Assembly: GCF_016862095.1 (NCBI RefSeq)
Contig: NZ_BOMH01000036.1
Coordinates: 186,001 to 250,000 of the forward strand
Origin: Actinoplanes cyaneus
GTDB taxonomy: Bacteria; Actinomycetota; Actinomycetes; Mycobacteriales; Micromonosporaceae
Length of the DNA: 64,000 bases
Direction: 5' to 3'
Position 1 is the first letter of the stretch. The number at the start of each line of letters is the position of its first letter. The notes beneath the pieces were generated by a model. That model had not been told where the DNA came from and did no database searches. It saw only the letters and a program-made list of their open reading frames with translations. The position numbers and the translations under genes are program-made. This document shows, one piece after another, positions 17,959-27,167 of this stretch.

Positions 17959-19773
17959 GTGGAGGTGGTCCCGCTGGGCAAGCGCGCCTACGCAGTCGGC
18001 CTCGGTGCCGGCCTGGCTGGGATTCTCACCGTCGCCCTGCTGTGGCAGGGCTACGAGAAGACCGATCCCGCGGATCCCCCGCCGACCGCGGCCTGCGGTA
18101 CCAAGATCACCGTGATGTCGTCTACCGAGAAGTCCAAGCTGCTGGAGCAGATGGCGGCGAGGTTCACGGCGCAGAAAAGCTGCTACACGGTGACGATTAA
18201 AGCGGAGGCGTCCGGCGACGCGATGGCCGCGCTCGCTGGCAGCCTCACTTCGGGTTCCGGCTCCGGCGACGACGTCCCGGAGGTGTGGACCCCGGCCTCG
18301 TCGGCGTGGTTCCGGCTGCTCGCCCAGCGCACCGGCCGCCCGGAGCAGGAGCTGATCACCGGCAACCTCGGTGCGGTCACCCAGACGCCGTTGGTGATCG
18401 CTCTGCCGAAGCCGATCGCCGACACCCTGAACAAGCCGGGTGACCCGGTCACCTGGGCGAAGATCCTGACGATGGCGAGTGACCCGGCGGCCTGGCAGGC
18501 GGTCAGCGGCGGCAAATTCGGCCCGTTCACCCTGGGTAAGACCAACCCGCATCTTTCCACCGCCGGGCTCACCTCGCTGCTCGGCGAGTATGCGGCGCTC
18601 TCCACCACCAATCCAGGCTCGGTCAGCCCGGCGGACATCGCGGACACCGCACTTCAGGGGAAGCTGGAGACCTTGGAGCACGCGACCATCCACTACGGCG
18701 AGACCACTCTCGACTACCTGTGCAAACTGGCGGCGGCGGACGCGGAGAGCGGCACCAAGGCGCTCACCTACGTCAGCGCGGTGCCCGTCGAGGAGAAGTC
18801 GGTATACGAGTACAACACCGGCGACCGGGACTGGTGCGACAACAAGGCAAAGCCGGCAGTCCCGCTGGTTCCGGTGATCCCGGCCGAGGGCACGATTATG
18901 TCGGACTCGCCGTACGGGGTGATGGCCGGTGCCGACGCGGAACAGGCCGCCCTGGCCGGGCAGTTCTTCTCCTGGCTGCGGGACTCTGCCCAGCAGCAGT
19001 CGTTCACGCAGGCCGGTTTCCGTGGGCTGGCCGGTGACCTCGATGCCGCGGTCGCCTCGCAACTCACCGTGGCACAGTCACCGCTCACCAGGTTCGTTGC
19101 GGTGCCGTCCGGGCCGGTCCTCGACGGGGTACTCACCTCGTGGGAGAAGATCCGCAAGCCGGCCCGGGTCCTGCTGGTCGTCGACGTCTCCTCGTCGATG
19201 AAGTACCGCCTGGACGCCGACGTGGACGCCAAACCGGGCGAGGACAGCCGGCTGAAACGGGTGAAGGACGCGCTGACCGCAGCCGTCGCCGACTTCGGCA
19301 AACGCGACGAGGTCGGACTCTGGACCTTCTCCGGGGACAGCAACAGTTCGGCCGACCCGTACACCGAGGTGCTGGCACCGGGGCCGATCGCCGCGCAGTC
19401 GGAGCAGCTCTCCCTGGAGTTCCAGAACATGACGGCGAATGGGGCGACGGCGCTGTACGTCACCACCAGGGCCGCCCACGACTGGCTAGAGAAGAACACC
19501 GAAGGGTCGTACATCAAGGCGGTCATCGTGCTGACCGACGGCGCGAACGCCTACAAGGGTGACCGCTTCTACACCGAGGCGCAGCTGCGGAAGGCCATCG
19601 ACGCGACCGGTGTCGGGAACCCGGTGCGGGTCTTCACGATCGGTTACGGCGCCAACGAGCAGATGCTGGAGCAACTGGACGTGATCGCCTCGGTCAGTGG
19701 CGGTGGCAGCTACCCCGCGAAGGACCGGGAGGCGATCCAGACCGTTCTCCGCGAGGTGATCAGCAACTTCTAG
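17959..19773 (+). CDS. Membrane-anchored substrate-binding-like plus VWA domain protein
   Basis: A 604-residue protein. Residues 9-30 form one hydrophobic helix (AYAVGLGAGLAGILTVALLW), a signal anchor. Residues 45-370 resemble a periplasmic solute-binding protein (KITVMSSTEKSKLLEQMAAR, VPEVWTPASSAWFRLL). Residues 400-600 are a von Willebrand A domain with a complete MIDAS: DVSSSM, TANGATALY and VLTDGAN. It is therefore an extracytoplasmic metal-dependent adhesion or scaffold protein. It is convergent with the caspase gene; their stop codons share the palindrome CTAG at 19770-19773. VWA proteins are frequent neighbours of EACC1/caspase conflict systems, so a functional link is plausible. The start is GTG at 17959 or 17965. 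Confidence 0.8.
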   Translation: MEVVPLGKRAYAVGLGAGLAGILTVALLWQGYEKTDPADPPPTAACGTKITVMSSTEKSKLLEQMAARFTAQKSCYTVTIKAEASGDAMAALAGSLTSGSGSGDDVPEVWTPASSAWFRLLAQRTGRPEQELITGNLGAVTQTPLVIALPKPIADTLNKPGDPVTWAKILTMASDPAAWQAVSGGKFGPFTLGKTNPHLSTAGLTSLLGEYAALSTTNPGSVSPADIADTALQGKLETLEHATIHYGETTLDYLCKLAAADAESGTKALTYVSAVPVEEKSVYEYNTGDRDWCDNKAKPAVPLVPVIPAEGTIMSDSPYGVMAGADAEQAALAGQFFSWLRDSAQQQSFTQAGFRGLAGDLDAAVASQLTVAQSPLTRFVAVPSGPVLDGVLTSWEKIRKPARVLLVVDVSSSMKYRLDADVDAKPGEDSRLKRVKDALTAAVADFGKRDEVGLWTFSGDSNSSADPYTEVLAPGPIAAQSEQLSLEFQNMTANGATALYVTTRAAHDWLEKNTEGSYIKAVIVLTDGANAYKGDRFYTEAQLRKAIDATGVGNPVRVFTIGYGANEQMLEQLDVIASVSGGGSYPAKDREAIQTVLREVISNF

Positions 19774-20741
19774 CGGTCGCCGGCGAGGGCGGTAGTCACA
19801 TAGCAGAGGACGGCGCCGGTCAGACCGGCGACCGCTCCGGCCACTCCACCCGCCGCGACCGCCACGACGCCGCCGCCGGCCGCGCCGAGCAGCACGGACA
19901 CCACAGCTGGCCCGGGATGCCACAGGCGCGGGGCCAGCCGCCGTGACGGGGCCTGCCGGTCCGGGGGCCGCGGGGCGGGCGGTGGTGTCAGGGGCACCCT
20001 TGGCGCCTCCTGGTGGGCACGGTTGTAGACCAGTGTCAGGTCGCCGACGGTCCCGTGGTCACGCCGGTCCGGTTCGCCGAATCCGCTTCTGGCCAGCTCG
20101 GCGCGGACCTCCCGGAAGATCTCGTCGACGGTCAGGAACTCCCGGTCCTTCAGATACTCGACGCCGCTGGTCAGCACCTCCAGCAGCGCACCGGTGAAGG
20201 CGGTGTGCCGGGCCTCGGCCGGTGCGGTGCTGGCCTCGTTGCGGCGCGAGGAGGTCAGCACGTACGCGCCCTTGATGTCCTGAAGGGCGGCGTCGCCGCT
20301 CATCACCACGTGTGCGTTGCCCGAATAGCAGCAGTCCAGGATGACGATCTTGCGACGGGCCCGGCTCTCCAGCACCTCCTCGCGGATGTACCGGTACTCC
20401 AGGGCACTCGACCCGCTGTGTTTACGGGAGTCACGGCCGGTCAGATAGAGCGCCGGGATCTTCTCACTGAGGAATCCGTGACCGGCGTAGTAGAAGATCA
20501 GCGTGTCGGTGGCCTCCCGGGCCGCCTGCCGGAGCTGTTCGGTGATCTCCGACGTCTGCTGCGGATCGCTGACCACCCGGACGTTGGCGACCGGGATGCC
20601 CCAGAGCCGGTGGTCGGTGAGGGCGGTCTTCAGATCGGCGAGGTTGTTCCTGACCGCGGGCAGGGGCGGATAGTCACCGTGGCGGTAGGTCGCCGTCCCC
20701 GCCAGCACCACCCGGGATCCGGCGATGTCCGGAAGTGACAC
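19770..20741 (-). CDS. Caspase-like peptidase (C14) with a C-terminal membrane segment
   Basis: A 323-residue protein from a GTG start. Residues 5-230 are a caspase/paracaspase domain: the catalytic His88 is in FYYAGHGF and the catalytic Cys138 in VILDCCYSGNAH. GLP/PPL-type linkers (240-275) lead to a Gly/Ala/Val-rich hydrophobic segment at 280-320, likely one or two membrane helices. Such proteases act as suicide effectors in bacterial conflict systems. It follows the EACC1 gene after only 2 nt, so they form an operon. All catalytic residues are present. Confidence 0.88.
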   Translation of the reverse strand: MSLPDIAGSRVVLAGTATYRHGDYPPLPAVRNNLADLKTALTDHRLWGIPVANVRVVSDPQQTSEITEQLRQAAREATDTLIFYYAGHGFLSEKIPALYLTGRDSRKHSGSSALEYRYIREEVLESRARRKIVILDCCYSGNAHVVMSGDAALQDIKGAYVLTSSRRNEASTAPAEARHTAFTGALLEVLTSGVEYLKDREFLTVDEIFREVRAELARSGFGEPDRRDHGTVGDLTLVYNRAHQEAPRVPLTPPPAPRPPDRQAPSRRLAPRLWHPGPAVVSVLLGAAGGGVVAVAAGGVAGAVAGLTGAVLCYVTTALAGDR

Positions 20742-20743
20742 GG

Positions 20744-21124
20744 TCAGGCGCCCCCGTCCTCGTCGTCGAGCAGCCGGACGATCCGCTCGATCGTCTCGGG
20801 ATCGCCGGTGATCTCCAGTTTCCGCTCGCCCCGGAGGATGGTGACCTTGGGCTGCCGCTGGACGGGCCGGCTGTCGCGCCAGGCCACGATCGCCACAACG
20901 AGGGCCGCGACGTCCAGCCCGGTGTCGGCCACGAATTGGAGGGAGTCCCCGACGATGCCCATCCGTTCGGGGTCCGCCGTGGCGTCAGAGGCCCCCGGCA
21001 GGGTGTGCGGGCCGACGCGCGGGTCGTCCCGCAGCCACTCCCGTAGCGAACGCAAATCCTCGAGATCCGCGATGTCGTCAGCGGAGAGTTCGAGCCGGAA
21101 CGAGGTCACCAGGTCGTCTGCCAC
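20744..21124 (-). CDS. Effector-associated constant component EACC1
   Basis: A 126-residue protein from a GTG start. The layout is that of EACC1: a short helical N-terminus (DIADLEDLRSLREWLRDDP), one hydrophobic helix near 65-85 (LDVAALVVAIVAW), then a beta-rich tail (KVTILRGERKLEITGDPETI). EACC1 proteins were described as constant partners of caspase- or trypsin-type effectors in multi-part bacterial conflict systems. The gene is directly upstream of the caspase gene and must be co-translated with it. Only about 36 bp separate its start from the terminator of the upstream fragment, so its promoter is short or overlaps that hairpin. Confidence 0.75.
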   Translation of the reverse strand: MADDLVTSFRLELSADDIADLEDLRSLREWLRDDPRVGPHTLPGASDATADPERMGIVGDSLQFVADTGLDVAALVVAIVAWRDSRPVQRQPKVTILRGERKLEITGDPETIERIVRLLDDEDGGA

Positions 21125-21160
21125 GGTTCCCGAGCGTACAAACAGGACTCCAGAAGCCGA

Positions 21161-21197
21161 ACGGCCCGGTCACCCTCAGGAGGGGTGACCGGGCCGT
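21161..21197 (-). terminator. Terminator of the CBM20 remnant
   Basis: ACGGCCCGGTCACCC (21161-21175) pairs with GGGTGACCGGGCCGT (21183-21197) over a 7-nt loop. It lies 14 bp past the stop of the CBM20 fragment and insulates the EACC1-caspase operon from upstream transcription. Confidence 0.8.
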
Positions 21198-21210
21198 CAG
21201 CGGTGGAGCC

Positions 21211-21336
21211 TCAGCTGCGCCAGGTGTCGGTCAGGGTGACCTGGCCACTGGCCGGGACGGTGGCGGTCCGGTTACTGCCGGACTCCCACGTCTCGCTGCC
21301 GTCGGTGTTCTTGCGAATGTACTTGTATTCGAACAC
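21211..21336 (-). pseudogene. C-terminal stub of a CBM20 starch-binding domain
   Basis: The last 42 residues read VFEYKYIRKNTDGSETWESG then SNRTATVPASGQVTLTDTW. This is the characteristic end of a family 20 starch-binding module, usually the C-terminus of a secreted amylase or glucanotransferase. Upstream sequence has no homology, so the enzyme body is deleted. Its own terminator survives immediately downstream. Confidence 0.75.
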
Positions 21337-21447
21337 TGTTCCGCACCGGGTTTGATGGAGACATCTCCGGCCAAAGAAAGAGCAGGCCACGATATCCAAA
21401 GTTCGATCAAGCACCGATGCGCTGACCACTGAGAAGGCTTTCCGATC

Positions 21448-21478
21448 TAATGTCCGACTAATCGCTCATCTGACATTA
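21448..21478. promoter_or_regulatory. Inverted repeat upstream of the IPT/TIG protein
   Basis: TAATGTC (21448-21454) and GACATTA (21472-21478) form a 7-bp dyad with a 17-bp spacer, in an AT-rich patch about 120 bp before the start at 21597. It is a possible operator. Confidence 0.35.
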
Positions 21479-21596
21479 AAAGCGGAATGTGGGGCTACGC
21501 TCCGTGCGACGGCCCAGCGATCCGCTTGGGCCTCCCTACCCCTATCGCCATGCGTCCGGCGAACCATGCGTGCCGCCGGTCCGCAGGAGGACCCAC

Positions 21597-24038
21597 ATGC
21601 CCCGCAATCAGCGCACACTCGGCGCCGGGCTGACCGTCGGCGCGATTAGCGCCGCCATGCTCGCCGCGCCCTCGGCCGCGCTCGCCGCGCCCACCCTCGG
21701 CCCGCTGGTCGTGTCGCCCGGCGCGTCCGCGACCATCATGGATCCGCAGGTCACGTTCGTCTCGTCGCCCACGGTGCAGTTCTCGCTGACGTCGTGCCCG
21801 GCCAAGCTCGGTGCCGCGACCGCGACCACGGCCGGCCCGTGGAACGCCACCAGCGCCAGCCGGCCCAGCCCGAACATGGTCCAGTTCACGGTCCCCGCCA
21901 GCGGGGGGCCGACCGCCGGGCCGAACGGCGCCGTGCGGCCCTACTTCGCCTGCGCCTACGACGGCAACGTCGCCGGGACCAGCAACCTGCAAGCCGGCGC
22001 CCCGATCTACGTGGGCGCGCCGACACAGGCCGGCCCGTCGAACGGCGTCTCCGGCGGCGGGAACCAGGTCACCGTCACCGCCGCCCAGCCAGTGTTCACC
22101 GGGGTCACCGCGCCGGCCGCCGTCTTCACCACCGGCACCTGCAACAGCACTCTGGGCAGCACCAACGCCACGAACCTGGTCGCCACCGGCGTCACCAAGC
22201 AGACCGCCAGCAGCTTCACGTTCACGGTCCCGCCGGGCGTGGTCACCACGGGACCGAACGCCACGGCGTACAGCATCTGCCTCTTCGACGGGTCGAGCGC
22301 CTCAGGCCAGCTACTGTCGATCGCCTCCTACAACGTGACGCTGCTGAATGTCACGCCGGCGAGCGGCTCCTATCTGAACAGCAACGGCATCACGGTGTCG
22401 GCGAACAGCGCTTTCCTGTCCGGGGTGACGACGCCGGCGGTGCTGCTCGTCGGCAGCGGTGGTTGTCCGGGCACCTGGTCGGCAGCGCCGATCAACGGAA
22501 CCGCGCCGATCCAGATCAACGGCGCGGGCGTACGCCGCCTGTCGAACAACCGTGCCGCGGTGACCATACCGCCGTTACCACTGAACAACAGCCAGCCGAC
22601 CAGCTATCAGGTCTGTGTCTACGCCGCTAACACCGCCGGACAGTTGCTCGGCTCGGGCACCTACACGGCCGGGATCGTCGCGATGCCGACCGCGGTGTTC
22701 CCGGCCGCGGGCCCGGCCGCCGGTGGCAACACGATCACCGTGGTCGGCACCGACTTCCCGACCGACCCGGGGCGTATCACCGCGACGCTCGGCGGGGTGC
22801 CGCTGACCGGCATCCAGTCGCTGAGCGACAAGGCGTTCACCGCGCAGGCGCCGGCCCACTCGGTGGAGGCGAACGTCGCCCTGGTCGTGAGCACGTCGGC
22901 CGGGACGAAAGCGCTGCCCGGGGCGTACTCCTATCTGAACCCGATCAAGGTGGGACCGAACACCGCACCGAGCAACACCGCCGCTGTCGACGTCTCCGTG
23001 CAGGGCACCGGTTTCCTCGGCATCAGCTTCGGAACTAGCGGAAACACCGGCCGGATCTTCCTTGTCGACGGTGTCTACAACGGCGCTGACGCGGGCGCCG
23101 GAGCGCGCGCGAACGGCCCGGTCGCCGAATGCCTGAACGTGCTGCCGCTCAGCGACGACGAGCTGATCTGCACGCTGCAACTCAACCGGCGACTCAACGC
23201 GCAGGGCACCGACTTCTTCAACCCGATGACCTACACCAACACGCTGACCACGGATGTCTCGACGGTCGCCGGCAGCCGGGTCGTCGTCTCGTCGACCGGG
23301 AAGTTCAACGCCAACGACGTCGGCCAGCCGATCGTGCAAAGCGGCAACGGCAACATCCCCGCGAACAGCATCGTCACGTCGGTGCTCAGCCCGGCCAAGG
23401 CGATCATCTCAGCGCCGGCCGTTGCCACCTCCGGGTCGGCGTTCACCGCCACGATCGGCAACAGCACGCCGGTGCGCACGCTGACCGGCGCGCTCACCAC
23501 CACCGCCGGCAGCCCGACGGTCAGCCTGGTCAGCGGCGCGTTCACCCGGGCCGACGTGGGCCGGCAGTTCTTCGGCACGCCGGGCGTCCCGGCCGGCACG
23601 ACGATCACGTCGGTCACCCCGGGCGGCGCCAGCGCCACACTGTCGGCGCCGGCGAACCTCAGCACCACCGGTCAGATCACCGGCCTGTCGATCACCGACA
23701 CGTCAACCTCGATTTCCGGTACGGCGCTGGCCTCCACCGACGCCGGCGCCATCGTCCTGCCGAACACCGCCGGCGTCCCGGCTGGCGCCGTGATCAGCGC
23801 TGTCACCCCGGGGACGAGCGCCACCCTGTCCCTGGCCGCGACCGCCACCGCGCCGAGCGTGACCGTGCCGGTCAACCGCCCGGTGACCGGCTCGCTCTAC
23901 GCGGCGGCGCCGGTGCCGGAGGGCGCGTACAACCTGGTCGTGGTCAGCAACGGCGCGCCGGACGCGGCCAACAACGACCCCGACTACTTCCAGACCGACG
24001 TGACCAGCAGCTCCACGTTCACGGTCGCCGCCTTCTGA
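21597..24038 (+). CDS. Secreted IPT/TIG-domain surface protein
   Basis: The start is the ATG at 21597: AGGAGG (21585-21590) is 6 nt upstream and the product begins with a classic signal peptide (basic MPRNQRTLGAG, hydrophobic core, cleavage near ALAAP). The 813-residue protein has beta-rich repeated modules. An IPT/TIG immunoglobulin-like domain is clear near residues 360-455 (FPAAGPAAGGNTITVVGTDF). The region 550-780 holds three related repeats with V-x-S-G-x-F-x-x-x-D-V-G and PAG-x-x-I-x-S-V cores. It has no wall-anchor motif or membrane segment, so it is probably released or held through other proteins. It stands alone between an upstream dyad and a strong terminator. Confidence 0.8.
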   Translation: MPRNQRTLGAGLTVGAISAAMLAAPSAALAAPTLGPLVVSPGASATIMDPQVTFVSSPTVQFSLTSCPAKLGAATATTAGPWNATSASRPSPNMVQFTVPASGGPTAGPNGAVRPYFACAYDGNVAGTSNLQAGAPIYVGAPTQAGPSNGVSGGGNQVTVTAAQPVFTGVTAPAAVFTTGTCNSTLGSTNATNLVATGVTKQTASSFTFTVPPGVVTTGPNATAYSICLFDGSSASGQLLSIASYNVTLLNVTPASGSYLNSNGITVSANSAFLSGVTTPAVLLVGSGGCPGTWSAAPINGTAPIQINGAGVRRLSNNRAAVTIPPLPLNNSQPTSYQVCVYAANTAGQLLGSGTYTAGIVAMPTAVFPAAGPAAGGNTITVVGTDFPTDPGRITATLGGVPLTGIQSLSDKAFTAQAPAHSVEANVALVVSTSAGTKALPGAYSYLNPIKVGPNTAPSNTAAVDVSVQGTGFLGISFGTSGNTGRIFLVDGVYNGADAGAGARANGPVAECLNVLPLSDDELICTLQLNRRLNAQGTDFFNPMTYTNTLTTDVSTVAGSRVVVSSTGKFNANDVGQPIVQSGNGNIPANSIVTSVLSPAKAIISAPAVATSGSAFTATIGNSTPVRTLTGALTTTAGSPTVSLVSGAFTRADVGRQFFGTPGVPAGTTITSVTPGGASATLSAPANLSTTGQITGLSITDTSTSISGTALASTDAGAIVLPNTAGVPAGAVISAVTPGTSATLSLAATATAPSVTVPVNRPVTGSLYAAAPVPEGAYNLVVVSNGAPDAANNDPDYFQTDVTSSSTFTVAAF

Positions 24039-24050
24039 TCAATCTGCCGC

Positions 24051-24098
24051 GCGGCCCGCTTCGACCTCGAACAGCCATTCCAGGTCGAAGTGGGCCGC
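24051..24098 (+). terminator. Terminator of the IPT/TIG gene
   Basis: A 17-bp stem (24051-24067 with 24082-24098, one mismatch) and a 14-nt loop, beginning 12 bp after the stop codon. Confidence 0.8.
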
Positions 24099-24430
24099 TC
24101 ACAGTTTCTGGCTCACGCCTGTCGGTGAATCGGTGTTGTCCTGAGCGACAACCCGGCCATGGCCGACGAGGCCTCGTCGGCTGGCTTCGACGGACTGAGC
24201 AGCATCGCCGGCCTCACCGCGACGCTGTTCACGATCCTCACCATGCCAGTTGGCGGCTTCTCCGCACAGCGTGCGCAGCGGGTCGGGCACGGTGTCAACG
24301 CTGAGGCTTCGGCGAGACCGCTGGTGTGCGGGATCGTCGTCACGACCTGCTCGAACCGGCGGCGATGTCGGTCTGGAAGGTCTCGGCCTGCAGGTGTTAC
24401 CTCCTCGAAAGCCGATCAGCACCAGGCCGC
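24099..24430. other. Gap without a supported gene
   Basis: Open frames on both strands give low-complexity products with no motif. Nothing recognisable is seen. Confidence 0.4.
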
Positions 24431-24949
24431 TCACTGGTGGCCTCGCTCTGCGTCGTCGAGCTCGCGGATCAACCGGTTTGCGCTGCGTCGGCTGGTCAGG
24501 TGCAGCACGGTGGCGTGACCGGCGTGCTCGTCGAGCACCCGCAAGACTTTCGGCAAGGTTTTCCGACGATAGGAGACGACGTAGTGCAGAAACTCACAGT
24601 TAACCCGGACGTACACACCACCTGGGTGCTGGCCGCCGCCATAGCGCAATCCCCTTAAGATGATCCCTGCCAGGCATACCAGCGGATGCGGGTCGAGCAC
24701 GATGATTGTGTCCGCAGCGGCAGCCCGAATCGGCAAGCTAGCCGAGCCGTTCCCGTCGACCACCCACCGCGCGCCGGCCACCACCTTGCGCTGGGCCGCG
24801 AAGAATTCTTCCTCACTAACCACGTTCCAACTGGCGTCATAGCGCAGCTCGTCAAGATGGATCACCGGTACACCGAGGAGATCCCCCAGCTTGTGAGCCA
24901 GGACCGTCTTGCCGGCCCCACCGGCGCCGAGAATCGCAACGCGGTGCAT
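24431..24949 (-). CDS. Small P-loop kinase (FlaR/adenylate-kinase-like)
   Basis: A 172-residue protein from the ATG at 24949. It opens MHRVAILGAGGAGKTVLAHK with Walker A GAGGAGKT at residues 8-15, then the adenylate-kinase-like HLDELRYD and WVVDGNG segments, and ends in a helical LID-type region. It matches the topology-modulation (FlaR-like) group of small NTPases whose substrate is unclear. It overlaps the 3' end of the ABC exporter gene by 88 nt, so the two are co-transcribed. A function in nucleotide or small-molecule phosphorylation is likely; the substrate is unknown. Confidence 0.75.
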   Translation of the reverse strand: MHRVAILGAGGAGKTVLAHKLGDLLGVPVIHLDELRYDASWNVVSEEEFFAAQRKVVAGARWVVDGNGSASLPIRAAAADTIIVLDPHPLVCLAGIILRGLRYGGGQHPGGVYVRVNCEFLHYVVSYRRKTLPKVLRVLDEHAGHATVLHLTSRRSANRLIRELDDAERGHQ

Positions 24950-27111
24950 AAGAAATTTGCCCCATTCGCCTGGTAAGACGACTCGGCCGACGAGGCCTCG
25001 CCCGGCGAGATACCGGCGTCGGCCGACCGCCGGGTGGCTGCCCATTTCCGGTGGCGCTGCCTTTCGGGACGCTGGGTTGCCGAAGTGGATGCGCTCGCCG
25101 AGGTGTCGAGCCATGTCACGCCGGCGCGGCATGGCGGCATCAAGGAGCTGGACATGGATGATGCGGCCGCGTTCGCGGCGTAACCTGCGGCCTGAAGTGA
25201 GAAAAGTTGCTGGTAGAGGCCCGCCAAGGCCATCAGCTCGTGGTGGGTGCCTGCCTCGATCACCACACCGTGCTCTAGAACGAAGATCTGGTCGGCGTGG
25301 GTGATGTTGGCTAGGCGGTGGGTGATCAGGATGGTGGTCTTGGTGCCTTGCCGGCTGCGCAGGGCTTGAAAGAGCGCGTCTTCGGCGCGTGGGTCGAGTG
25401 CCGAGGAGGGCTCGTCCATGATCAGTAGCGGGGCGTTGCGGAGGAACGCCCGGGCGGCGGCGATGCGCTGCCACTGTCCGCCGGACAGATCCTGGCCCTC
25501 TTTGAATGTGCGGTCCAGCAGGGTGTCGTAGCCGTGTGGCAGTTCGGTAATCATGTCGTGGGCGGCGGCTTCGCAGGCTGCCGCCTCGATCCGGGCTGAG
25601 TCGGCGGGAGTGTCGATGTCGCCCATCGCGATGTTCGTCGCGGCGCTGAAGGGCCACTGATGATGATCTTGGACTGCGACCGCGATGTGTCGTCGTAGGC
25701 CATCGGTGTCCCAGCTCGCGTATGGGCGACTGTTCCAGCGCAGCTCGCCGCTGGTGGGCTCTCTCAGTCCGGAGATCATCGCTGCGAGGGTTGACTTGCC
25801 CGATCCGTTCTCTCCGACCAACGCGATCGTCTGGCCCGCGTGGATCGTCAATGTCACCGCGCCGACTGCGGGGCGGTCCCGGTCCGGGTAGTGGAAACAC
25901 ACGCCGCTCAGCGATAGCTCCGTCAATCCGTCCGGGGCTGGCCGTATATCGGCATCGTCGGGTTTCGGCTTGCCGGGCAGGAAGGCTGCCGAGCTGGCAA
26001 GGAAGCGGATGTATTCGTTGAAGAATTGTCCAGAGGAGAAGACCCGGTCGACCTGGAAGGTCACTTGGGCCAGTGCCCGCTGCGCGGCCTGCACAGCGAT
26101 CACACACGTCGCGGCAGCCGCGAGCGGAATCTCGCCGTCGACCAGCAGCATGCCCAGCAGCACGTAGACACCGGCCAGGGCAATCCCGCCGATGGCCGCA
26201 CCGATGCTGGTGGTCGCGGTGACTCGCTGCGCCACCCGGAGTTCCTCGCCGATCTGGGCGCCCATCACCTGGTCGTAGAGGCGCAGCAGGAACCCGCGCA
26301 GGCCGTACGAGCGCAGTTCGGCCGCCGATTTGCGGTCGGCCATCAGCCGTTGAAGCACCCACTGCCGACGCCGGCGGGTCGAGCTGGCCAGGTAGCTCTG
26401 GAAGCGCACGTGTCCAGCCCGTAGCGCCGCGTATCCGGTCGAGACGGTTGCGACGAGCAGCGCAGCCAGCAGCAGCGGGTGAATTGTCACTACGGCGACG
26501 ATCACTGCCAACAGACTGACGACGCCGGCGAACAGGTTCATGGTGTTCTGCACCAGTTCGATCGCGGCTTCGGTGCCGCGGGTCGCGCGTTCCATCCCTT
26601 CGGCGAAACCGTCGTCGTCGAACGCTCGTAACTCCACGCCGGTGGTGTTTTCGAACAGCTCACGTTCGACCGCGAGGTGCACGCGCGGCGTCAGCCCGTT
26701 CAGGGCGTACCCGACCGCCAGTCCCAGACCGCCACGGATCATGGTTACGGCGGCCAACCAGGCCAGTGCGGGTAGGGCGGCCCGCACGCGGTCTGGAGTA
26801 GGGCCGCCGGCGAACAGCTCGATCAGCACCCGCTGCGTGGCCAACAGGCCGAAGGCCGCGAGCACCCCCGAACACGTGGTCGCTGCCACGATCAGGGCCG
26901 TGCGCACTTTGTCGGCATCCCATGCCACCCGGAGCGCCTTGCAAATCAGGCCAGGTAGTTCGCTGAAGACGCCGAGGATGCCGGCGTCCGCTCGCGCTCG
27001 AAGTCCGGTCTCCCACCAGCTTGGCCGGAATTCAGGCAGTACCGGCGATGCGACAGGCCGGGTGCCTTGAGGAGAGGTCTGGCTGTCAGTGTCCAGGCTC
27101 CTAGCGGTCAC
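24862..27111 (-). CDS. ABC exporter (membrane and ATPase domains in one chain)
   Basis: The reading frame is open from 27306, but the first 65 residues are Pro/Arg-rich and look non-coding, so I prefer the GTG at 27111. The product has a six-helix membrane domain (about residues 45-340), then an ATPase domain with Walker A GENGSGKST, the signature LSGGQWQ and Walker B LLIMDEPSSALDP, and H-loop THRLA. That is a complete type IV half-exporter expected to dimerise, like exporters for lipids, drugs or peptides. The family normally ends after LYQQLFSLQ; about 100 further residues run into the kinase gene and may reflect a lost stop or frameshift. Confidence 0.85.
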   Translation of the reverse strand: MTARSLDTDSQTSPQGTRPVASPVLPEFRPSWWETGLRARADAGILGVFSELPGLICKALRVAWDADKVRTALIVAATTCSGVLAAFGLLATQRVLIELFAGGPTPDRVRAALPALAWLAAVTMIRGGLGLAVGYALNGLTPRVHLAVERELFENTTGVELRAFDDDGFAEGMERATRGTEAAIELVQNTMNLFAGVVSLLAVIVAVVTIHPLLLAALLVATVSTGYAALRAGHVRFQSYLASSTRRRRQWVLQRLMADRKSAAELRSYGLRGFLLRLYDQVMGAQIGEELRVAQRVTATTSIGAAIGGIALAGVYVLLGMLLVDGEIPLAAAATCVIAVQAAQRALAQVTFQVDRVFSSGQFFNEYIRFLASSAAFLPGKPKPDDADIRPAPDGLTELSLSGVCFHYPDRDRPAVGAVTLTIHAGQTIALVGENGSGKSTLAAMISGLREPTSGELRWNSRPYASWDTDGLRRHIAVAVQDHHQWPFSAATNIAMGDIDTPADSARIEAAACEAAAHDMITELPHGYDTLLDRTFKEGQDLSGGQWQRIAAARAFLRNAPLLIMDEPSSALDPRAEDALFQALRSRQGTKTTILITHRLANITHADQIFVLEHGVVIEAGTHHELMALAGLYQQLFSLQAAGYAANAAASSMSSSLMPPCRAGVTWLDTSASASTSATQRPERQRHRKWAATRRSADAGISPGEASSAESSYQANGANFLCTALRFSAPVGPARRSWLTSWGISSVYR

Positions 27112-27167
27112 TGGGTCCGCCCGCGGCTGGTGCCTGCCCGGTCGAGGGGATGCCGGCCTGTCCGGGG

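Noticed and set aside
22575..23339. Leftward frame within the IPT/TIG protein gene
   Set aside because: Arg/Val/Gly-rich shadow with no motif; the plus-strand gene has a signal peptide and a strong ribosome site.
24950..26362. Upstream part of the frame leading to the P-loop kinase
   Set aside because: It is Arg/Pro-rich and overlaps the ABC exporter in another frame; the kinase begins at MHRVAILGAGG.
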